A DNA stretch of 9,320 bases from Acholeplasmataceae bacterium (GTDB taxonomy: Bacteria; Bacillota_I; Bacilli_A; Acholeplasmatales; Acholeplasmataceae): NCBI GenBank assembly GCA_028690555.1, contig JAQVBA010000015.1, positions 11,478-20,797 of the forward strand, read 5' to 3'. The position numbers and the translations under genes were made by a program. Of the stretch, positions 4,233 to 9,320 are shown one piece after another (positions within the stretch are counted from its first letter, which is position 1; the number at the start of each line of letters is the position of its first letter). The notes under the pieces were generated by a model. The model worked only from the letters and a program-made list of their open reading frames with translations. It did no database searches and was not told the origin of the DNA.

Positions 4233-6935
4233 ATGGATTATAAACAAACATTAAACATGCCAAATACCGAGTTTCAAATGCGCGGTAATTTAGGAGTTAG
4301 AGAAGTTGAATTTCAAAAACACTGGGAAGATATCAATCTTTATGAAAAGGTTCTAAAGAAACACGAAGATGAAGTTCCTTTTGTGTTACATGATGGACCT
4401 CCTTATGCGAATGGTAACATTCATATTGGACATGCATTAAATAAAATCTTAAAGGATTTTGTTTTGCGTTACAGAACGATGAAAGGCCATTATGTCAGAT
4501 ATATTCCAGGATGGGATACACATGGTCTACCGATTGAAACTGCACTCACAAAAAAAGGTGTGAAGCGTAAAGAGATGACTTTAGCTGAATACCGTGAGTT
4601 ATGTTATCAATATGCTGAAGATCAAGTAAACAAACAAAAAGACCAGTTTAAACGACTTGGTATTCTTGGAGAATGGGAAAATCCTTATATTACATATACT
4701 GGTGATTATGAGGCGCGTCAAATTCGATTATTTGCAAAAATGGTAGAAAGAGGATTAATTTATAAAGGCTTAAAGCCTGTCTTTTGGTCTCCATCTTCAG
4801 AATCAGCGCTTGCTGAAGCTGAAATCGAATATGCAGATAAACAATCCATTTCGATTTATGTTAGTTTCCCATCAGTGGATGGAGAAGGTTTATTAAAAGA
4901 TGCATCGTACATAATTTGGACAACAACACCATGGACGATTCCAGCAAATCTTGCGATTTCTGTTCATCCATTATTTAAGTATGCAATCGTTAAGGTTCAT
5001 GATAAAAAATATGTCGTTGGTGAAACATTACTCACTCATTTAGCCAAAACATTAAACTGGGAAAATTATGAAGTTTTAGGTTTTATGAAGGGTAGCGAAT
5101 TAGAACATCAAAAATATATGCATCCAATTTATGAAAGAATTAGCCCTATTATCGTAGGTGAACATGTCACAGATTCTGATGGTACAGGATTAGTTCATAC
5201 TGCTCCTGGTCATGGTGAAGACGATTATCGAGTTGGTAAACAATATAACTTAGACATTTTATGCCCTGTGGATGATCAAGGGATGATGACTGAAGAAGCA
5301 GGACCTTTTAAAGGCTTATTTTATGAGGTTGCCAATGAAAAAGTTGTCGAATCACTTGAGTCTTTAGGCGTTTTACTTAAAAAAGAAAAATTTACGCATT
5401 CATATCCGCATGACTGGCGTACTCAAAAACCTGTTATCTTTAGAGCAACCCCTCAGTGGTTTGCCTCTATCGATCAATTGAAAAATGAATTATTAGATGA
5501 AGTTAAAAAAATTGATTGGCTTCCTTTATGGGGTGAATTGCGTATTTCAAATATGATTGAAGGCAGAGAAGACTGGTGTATCTCAAGACAACGTGCTTGG
5601 GGTGTTCCAATTCCTGTATTTTATGCAGAAAATCATGAAGCAATTTTGGATCAAGATGTCTTAGCTCATGTTGCATCTTTATTTGAGAAACACGGATCAA
5701 ATATTTGGTATTTGAAAGAAGCGAAAGAATTACTTCCAGAAGGTTATACACACCCTGGAAGTCCAAATGGCATCTTTAAAAAAGAAACTGATATCATGGA
5801 TGTTTGGTTTGATTCAGGGACTTCGCATAGCGTTTTAGAAGCAAATGGGTTAAATTATCCAGCTGATTTATACTTAGAAGGTTCAGATCAATACCGTGGA
5901 TGGTTTAATTCATCACTAATCACGGGTGTTGCAGCATTGAATCAATCACCATATAAACAAGTCGTTTCTCATGGATTCGTGTTAGATGGTCAAGGTAGAA
6001 AAATGAGTAAATCTCTTGGGAATACAGTCGATCCACTTGCGATTATGAAGCAACAAGGTGCCGATTTACTTAGACTTTGGGTCGCAACCGTTGATTATCA
6101 AAGTGATGTGAGAATATCCAATGAGATGATGACACAAATTGCAGAAGGTTACAGAAAGATCAGAAATACATTTAGATTTATGTTAGGTAATTTAAATGGT
6201 TTTGATCCAAAAGTGAACTATGTAAGTAAAAACGACCGACTACCACTACATAAAGTCATGACTGAAAAATATGAAGAGATTGAAAATCAAATACTAGACG
6301 CTTACGAAAATTATCAGTTTGATCGTGTTTACCGTACTGTAGTTCCATTCATGATCAATGAATTATCTGCTTTTTATCTAGATTTCACAAAAGATATTTT
6401 ATATATCGAAAAAGAAAATCATCAGGAAAGACGGATGGTTCAATCGGTTATTTATGATATCACGTTAGGCTTATTAAAGCTTTTAACGCCAATAATTCCA
6501 CATACGACATCAGAAGCTTATGGTATTTTACCATTCACACATGAAGAAGATGTCTATTTAGAATATATGCCAAAAGTACATGAAAATTTTGATCAACCCC
6601 TATTAAAAGATTTTGACCTTTTCATGGATATTAGAGAACTGATATTGAAAAAGTTAGAAGATGCAAGAGAACAAAAACTGATTGGTAAATCTTTACAAGC
6701 GAAACTTGAATTAAAGCTACTAAAAAAAGATTTAGAAGCAATCAAACATCTTGACATCAAACTCAATCAAGTCTTGATGGTTTCTAGTGTAGATGTTACA
6801 GCAAGCAATGAACGTGACGTGAAAGTATTAGTTGCTGAAGGCATTGTTTGTGAACGTTGTTGGAATATTGTACCGCATGTCCATGAAAATGGATTATGTG
6901 ATCGTTGTCATGATGTCATTGGAGGAGAAAAATGA
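4233..6935 (+). CDS. ileS: Isoleucyl-tRNA synthetase, bacterial zinc-containing type
   Basis: Class I aminoacyl-tRNA synthetase that charges tRNA-Ile in the cytosol and edits misactivated valine. From the ATG at 4233 it is 900 residues, normal for the bacterial IleS1 type. The Rossmann catalytic core carries HIGH (64-67, in DGPPYANGNIHIGH) and KMSKS (590-594). The CP1 editing insertion is seen from WTTTPWTIPAN through HTAPGHGEDDY, including the Asp needed for editing. DVWFDSG and SDQYRGWF are further core motifs. The anticodon-binding helical domain follows KMSKS, with INELSAFYLDFTKD recognisable. The extreme C-terminus has a zinc-binding pair CERC (873-876) and CDRC (889-892), typical of the mupirocin-sensitive bacterial type rather than the eukaryote-like IleS2. 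It is preceded by an Ile T-box and followed by surE with a four-base ATGA overlap. All key residues are present. Confidence 0.98.
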   Translation: MDYKQTLNMPNTEFQMRGNLGVREVEFQKHWEDINLYEKVLKKHEDEVPFVLHDGPPYANGNIHIGHALNKILKDFVLRYRTMKGHYVRYIPGWDTHGLPIETALTKKGVKRKEMTLAEYRELCYQYAEDQVNKQKDQFKRLGILGEWENPYITYTGDYEARQIRLFAKMVERGLIYKGLKPVFWSPSSESALAEAEIEYADKQSISIYVSFPSVDGEGLLKDASYIIWTTTPWTIPANLAISVHPLFKYAIVKVHDKKYVVGETLLTHLAKTLNWENYEVLGFMKGSELEHQKYMHPIYERISPIIVGEHVTDSDGTGLVHTAPGHGEDDYRVGKQYNLDILCPVDDQGMMTEEAGPFKGLFYEVANEKVVESLESLGVLLKKEKFTHSYPHDWRTQKPVIFRATPQWFASIDQLKNELLDEVKKIDWLPLWGELRISNMIEGREDWCISRQRAWGVPIPVFYAENHEAILDQDVLAHVASLFEKHGSNIWYLKEAKELLPEGYTHPGSPNGIFKKETDIMDVWFDSGTSHSVLEANGLNYPADLYLEGSDQYRGWFNSSLITGVAALNQSPYKQVVSHGFVLDGQGRKMSKSLGNTVDPLAIMKQQGADLLRLWVATVDYQSDVRISNEMMTQIAEGYRKIRNTFRFMLGNLNGFDPKVNYVSKNDRLPLHKVMTEKYEEIENQILDAYENYQFDRVYRTVVPFMINELSAFYLDFTKDILYIEKENHQERRMVQSVIYDITLGLLKLLTPIIPHTTSEAYGILPFTHEEDVYLEYMPKVHENFDQPLLKDFDLFMDIRELILKKLEDAREQKLIGKSLQAKLELKLLKKDLEAIKHLDIKLNQVLMVSSVDVTASNERDVKVLVAEGIVCERCWNIVPHVHENGLCDRCHDVIGGEK

Positions 6936-7666
6936 ACATTTTAGTGGTCAATGATGATGGTTATCAAGCAGATGGTTTAGCCTTGCTTGTGAAATCATTA
7001 CAACCTTTTGGAAATATTTATGTATCTGCACCAAAAGAGCACCAAAGTGCTAAAAGTCATGGAATTACCATCAAAAGTAGAATCGAAACATTTATGGTAG
7101 ATCCTATACCTGGTTCAGAAGCAACGTTAGTCGTTGATGGCATGCCTGCAGATGCGACTAGACTTGGTTTAAAAGTTTTCAATGTTGATTTTGATTTGGT
7201 CGTTTCAGGCATTAATTATGGTCCTAATATTGCAAAGGATATCTTTTATAGCGGAACAGTTTCTGCAGCCTTAGAGGCTAAAATACTGGGTGTTCCAGCC
7301 ATTGCAATCTCAGCACCACACACCAATTTAAGTTACTTAGTGGATGAAACCATCAAATTGATGGATGAAATCATTGAAGCTAAGTTATATGAAGGTCCTG
7401 GAATTTTAAATATCAATTATCCAAAAGCAAGCTACCCAAAACCTCTTGGAGTTAAGATTACAACGATGGGATTGAGATTACAACATGCGGAATTTATCAA
7501 AAGTGAACGCGTGGATATTTTTCATATTAAGAGTTCCATTATACATTATCAAGAACAACCTGAAAGTGATGTTATTGCTTATGATGAAGGTTACATTTCC
7601 ATCACACCACTTAAATTAGATCGCACAGATTATTCTTGGTTGAATGAAATCTTAGGTAACGAATAG
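6932..7666 (+). CDS. surE: 5'/3'-nucleotidase SurE
   Basis: Metal-dependent phosphatase that removes 5'- or 3'-phosphates from nucleoside monophosphates and some polyphosphates; acts in the cytosol. The 244 residues match the family length (about 245-260). The metal-binding set known from Thermotoga SurE is complete and in near-identical positions: D8 and D9 in NDDGYQADG, S39 in APKEHQSAKSHGIT, and N95 in VSGINYGPN, with the following SGTVSAA helix. DGMPAD (69-74) matches the family's DGTPAD. Its Shine-Dalgarno GGAGGAG (6921-6927) sits inside the end of ileS, and the ATG overlaps the ileS stop, so surE is probably cotranscribed with ileS under T-box control and translationally coupled. No signal peptide is seen. 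Ends in TAG. Which nucleotides it uses in this organism cannot be read from the sequence. Confidence 0.95.
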   Translation: MNILVVNDDGYQADGLALLVKSLQPFGNIYVSAPKEHQSAKSHGITIKSRIETFMVDPIPGSEATLVVDGMPADATRLGLKVFNVDFDLVVSGINYGPNIAKDIFYSGTVSAALEAKILGVPAIAISAPHTNLSYLVDETIKLMDEIIEAKLYEGPGILNINYPKASYPKPLGVKITTMGLRLQHAEFIKSERVDIFHIKSSIIHYQEQPESDVIAYDEGYISITPLKLDRTDYSWLNEILGNE

Positions 7667-7676
7667 TCTTATTTCT

Positions 7677-7693
7677 TTTAACTATGTTAAACT
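7677..7693 (+). promoter_or_regulatory. Candidate extended -10 promoter within an inverted repeat
   Basis: In the 47-base gap after surE, TTTAAC (7677-7682) and GTTAAA (7686-7691) form a perfect six-base inverted repeat around TAT. The same stretch holds TATG-T-TAAACT, a plausible extended -10 (TG at 7685-7686, hexamer 7688-7693). No -35 match was found. It could start transcription of the 7714 gene, and the repeat could be an operator, but in AT-rich DNA this may be chance. Confidence 0.35.
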
Positions 7694-7713
7694 AATACTA
7701 GGGTGGTGAAATC

Positions 7714-8568
7714 ATGGCGCAATTCAATATTCATTTTTTCAAAGAAAAATCGCGGAAAATCGATGTCGATAGTCTCATTAGTTTTTTTGAACGTATCGAA
7801 GGTTTTACCGTTGAAATCGATCAAGAAAGTGTTCGGATGAACTATGAACATCCAAGGCTTGAATACAAAGCAAAATTTATCATTACACCAAAATCGTGTG
7901 TCCCTGATATTTATCGTTTGAGTCCAAAATTTCTTGATTTGAATTTTCATTTAGAATTATCACTTTTAACACCTTACTATATCGCAAAACAAGTGTTCGA
8001 TATTGTGAAACGTGTGTGTGATGCCTATGATTTTCATGTATACAATGAAATGCTTGAAGATGTAAAACCCTTTAAAATGGAACTCATCATGAAAGCATTT
8101 GAAATGCTAAAAGAAGCCTATATAAAGAAAAATCCTGTGATTTTAGGTGATTATCACCGTTTATCTAAAGAGAAATCAAATGCAATTTTTCGCTATATGG
8201 ATGATATTTTAGAACTTCAAAAATACTATCAAGAGCTTGATACTTATGTACCAAGATACCATTTATTAACGACTGAAGAGAAATCTCTAGCTTTAGGTAT
8301 TGAATGGAAGGAACATACACTTACTGTTTTTCCTCCTTATCTTGATTACATCTTTTATCGTGTAAATAATGAGATTAAAGTCATTAGTTATGATGAACTT
8401 TATCCCTTGATTGAAAAATTTGTTCAAGATGTTCCAGGATTTATTAAAGGAACTAAAGTGATTTCAAAGAAATTGAGTAAAAAAGTCTTTAAAGTGATGA
8501 AAAAGACAAAATTTATGAAGATCAACCATACGTTTGCAAAAGAAAGCATCAAGCGTTTGTTGGACTAG
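7714..8568 (+). CDS. Protein of unknown function with a strongly basic C-terminal tail
   Basis: 284 residues that I do not recognise. The ATG follows AGGGTGGTG (7700-7708) at good spacing, and codon use looks like that of its neighbours, so it is a real gene. There is no signal peptide and no clear membrane segment, so it is probably cytosolic. Residues 1-60 look like alternating strands and one helix (FNIHFF, DVDSLISFFERI, YKAKFIITP). Residues 85-135 are helix-rich and amphipathic. Residues 155-180 are a further helix rich in Asp, Glu and Tyr, and 200-235 look like strands plus a helix. The last 40 residues (245-284) carry 14 Lys/Arg against 2 acidic residues, suggesting binding to nucleic acid, ribosomes or acidic lipid. 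Only two cysteines (62, 102) are present, so no zinc motif. It may start a new transcription unit with the membrane protein and deoC downstream. Confidence 0.85.
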   Translation: MAQFNIHFFKEKSRKIDVDSLISFFERIEGFTVEIDQESVRMNYEHPRLEYKAKFIITPKSCVPDIYRLSPKFLDLNFHLELSLLTPYYIAKQVFDIVKRVCDAYDFHVYNEMLEDVKPFKMELIMKAFEMLKEAYIKKNPVILGDYHRLSKEKSNAIFRYMDDILELQKYYQELDTYVPRYHLLTTEEKSLALGIEWKEHTLTVFPPYLDYIFYRVNNEIKVISYDELYPLIEKFVQDVPGFIKGTKVISKKLSKKVFKVMKKTKFMKINHTFAKESIKRLLD

Positions 8569-8574
8569 AAGGAG
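8569..8574 (+). promoter_or_regulatory. Ribosome binding site supporting a UUG start
   Basis: AAGGAG directly after the stop of the 7714 gene is six bases before the TTG at 8581. The nearer ATG at 8576 is only one base away and is followed by GCT and TGA, so it cannot start a gene. The TTG is the best-supported start. Confidence 0.75.
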
Positions 8575-8580
8575 TATGGC

Positions 8581-9222
8581 TTGACCAAGAAAATAGTGAT
8601 TCATATCAGCGGCTTTATGTTGGTATCTTTAGGAATTGTGGGTATCATCTATGCCGGATTAGGTGCGTCACCCATTGATGCATTTAATTATTTTATGTAT
8701 GTGATTACACCTTTATCATTAGGAACGATGGCGATTTTAACTGGGCTAATCGTAGCAATGGTAGGGTTTATATTTGATCGAAAGAAAGATATTATTTTAA
8801 GTATTTCATTTTTATTTCTCGTTGGGATTTTTATTGATTTATGGAAACTCATCTTTGATCTCATTCCAGAAACCGTATTATCATCCATTTATGTTCAAAT
8901 TCCTTTATCAATTATAAGTTTAATTGTGATTGCGATTGGTACTGCGATAACGATTACGACTGGATTATCTGTTTCTCCTTATGAACGCTTAATGCATGTC
9001 ATCGATAGAAAGATTCATAGCATTAGATATTCAAAGATGATTATTGAAGGTACATTCTTCATTATTGCAATTACCCTAGGGATATTCACTAAATTATTAT
9101 GGACACAAGTGAATATTATGACACTGATGATGGTGTTATTCAATGGACCACTTGTTCAATATTTTCAACAAAGAATTATAAATCAAAAACGAAAGGAAGG
9201 ATTTATTCATGCAACTGAATAA
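8581..9222 (+). CDS. YczE/YyaS-like integral membrane protein
   Basis: 213-residue polytopic membrane protein. Hydrophobic segments lie at about 5-26, 46-65, 70-91, 104-128 and 153-172, with a weaker sixth at 177-195. The short loops GLGASPID (26-33) and GLSVSPYERL (128-137) follow the first and fourth segments and resemble the paired G-x-G/S-x-S-P loops of the YczE/YyaS family (COG2364, related to YitT). The family is widespread in Firmicutes, and its transported substrate or role is not established. The basic ends (RKK at 67-69, RKIHSIR at 143-149, KRK at 203-205) suggest cytoplasmic loops by the positive-inside rule. The start is a TTG with a good Shine-Dalgarno. The 3' end overlaps deoC by 14 bases, so the two are probably cotranscribed, which weakly suggests a link to deoxynucleoside or pentose metabolism. 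The family call is from motif pattern and topology only. Confidence 0.8.
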   Translation: MTKKIVIHISGFMLVSLGIVGIIYAGLGASPIDAFNYFMYVITPLSLGTMAILTGLIVAMVGFIFDRKKDIILSISFLFLVGIFIDLWKLIFDLIPETVLSSIYVQIPLSIISLIVIAIGTAITITTGLSVSPYERLMHVIDRKIHSIRYSKMIIEGTFFIIAITLGIFTKLLWTQVNIMTLMMVLFNGPLVQYFQQRIINQKRKEGFIHATE

Positions 9223-9320
9223 AATGATTGACCACACGAAATTAGGTGCTAATGTCACCAATGCACAAATTGATAAACTGATTGAGGAAGCAAAAGCTTA
9301 TGACTTTAAAAGCGTTTGTG
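9209..9320 (+). CDS. deoC: Deoxyribose-phosphate aldolase, 5' end only
   Basis: The first 37 codons of a gene running off the window. The N-terminus has MIDHTKLGANVT (6-17), matching the family's xIDHTxLxxxxT opening, then a helix IDKLIEEAKAY and the strand FKSVC with the Cys found at this point in DeoC. DeoC cleaves 2-deoxyribose-5-phosphate to glyceraldehyde-3-phosphate and acetaldehyde in deoxynucleoside catabolism. The Schiff-base lysines lie beyond the window. AAGGAAGG (9193-9200), eight bases upstream, supports the ATG, which lies inside the last codons of the membrane-protein gene in another frame (14-base overlap). Confidence 0.9.
   Translation, partial: MQLNKMIDHTKLGANVTNAQIDKLIEEAKAYDFKSVC

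Noticed and set aside
7687..7950. Minus-strand frame opposite the start of the unknown gene (87 codons)
   Set aside because: The plus-strand gene has a clear ribosome binding site and full-length frame; the antisense frame has neither recognisable motifs nor a start signal.
8576..8584. ATG GCT TGA mini-frame just before the membrane protein, as a leader peptide or frameshifted start
   Set aside because: It is only one base from the Shine-Dalgarno, two codons long, and reading on in that frame soon meets TAG even if TGA were read through. The TTG at 8581 fits better.

Overview
This is a low-GC, fully + strand stretch of bacterial chromosome carrying nine protein genes plus the start of a tenth, with almost no spare sequence between them. 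UGA is a genuine stop codon (it ends ychF, yggS and ileS, each directly followed by or overlapping the next gene), and every tryptophan is UGG. The window has reduced Firmicutes/Tenericutes-style content: FtsZ with SepF, no FtsA or murein genes beside ftsZ, and shortened YggS and SepF. I infer an Acholeplasma-like mollicute that keeps the standard code, but this is not proven. No mobile element, CRISPR array, rRNA or tRNA gene was seen.

Layout. (1) 1-743: 3' two-thirds of tgt (tRNA-guanine transglycosylase), which has lost all four zinc ligands of the family. (2) 804-4014: a division/housekeeping block ftsZ - hairpin terminator - ychF - yggS (ylmE) - sepF (ylmF). ychF/yggS overlap by 4 bases and sepF follows yggS almost directly. 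(3) 4015-4232: an isoleucine T-box leader (specifier AUC, acceptor bulge UGGU, terminator/antiterminator), the only sizeable non-coding stretch. (4) 4233-7666: ileS and surE, overlapping by 4 bases. (5) 7714-9320: an unrecognised 284-residue protein with a strongly basic tail, a YczE/YyaS-like membrane protein starting at UUG, and the first 37 codons of deoC, which overlaps the membrane-protein gene by 14 bases.

How it fits together. ftsZ...ylmE-sepF...ileS is recognisable as a collapsed form of the Firmicutes ftsZ-ylmD-ylmE-sepF-ylmG-ylmH-divIVA-ileS neighbourhood: ylmD, ylmG, ylmH and divIVA are missing and ychF sits in between. FtsZ keeps a C-terminal peptide that could bind SepF, so SepF is the likely membrane tether of the Z ring here. 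ileS is controlled by uncharged tRNA-Ile through the T-box, and surE is translationally coupled to it. surE (nucleotidase) and deoC (deoxyribose-phosphate aldolase) both belong to nucleotide turnover, but nothing in the sequence shows that they act jointly.

I did not find a clearly new multi-gene system. The points most worth a second look are the zinc-less Tgt, the apparently Stem II-less ileS T-box, the truncated and active-site-altered YggS, and the unknown basic-tailed protein.
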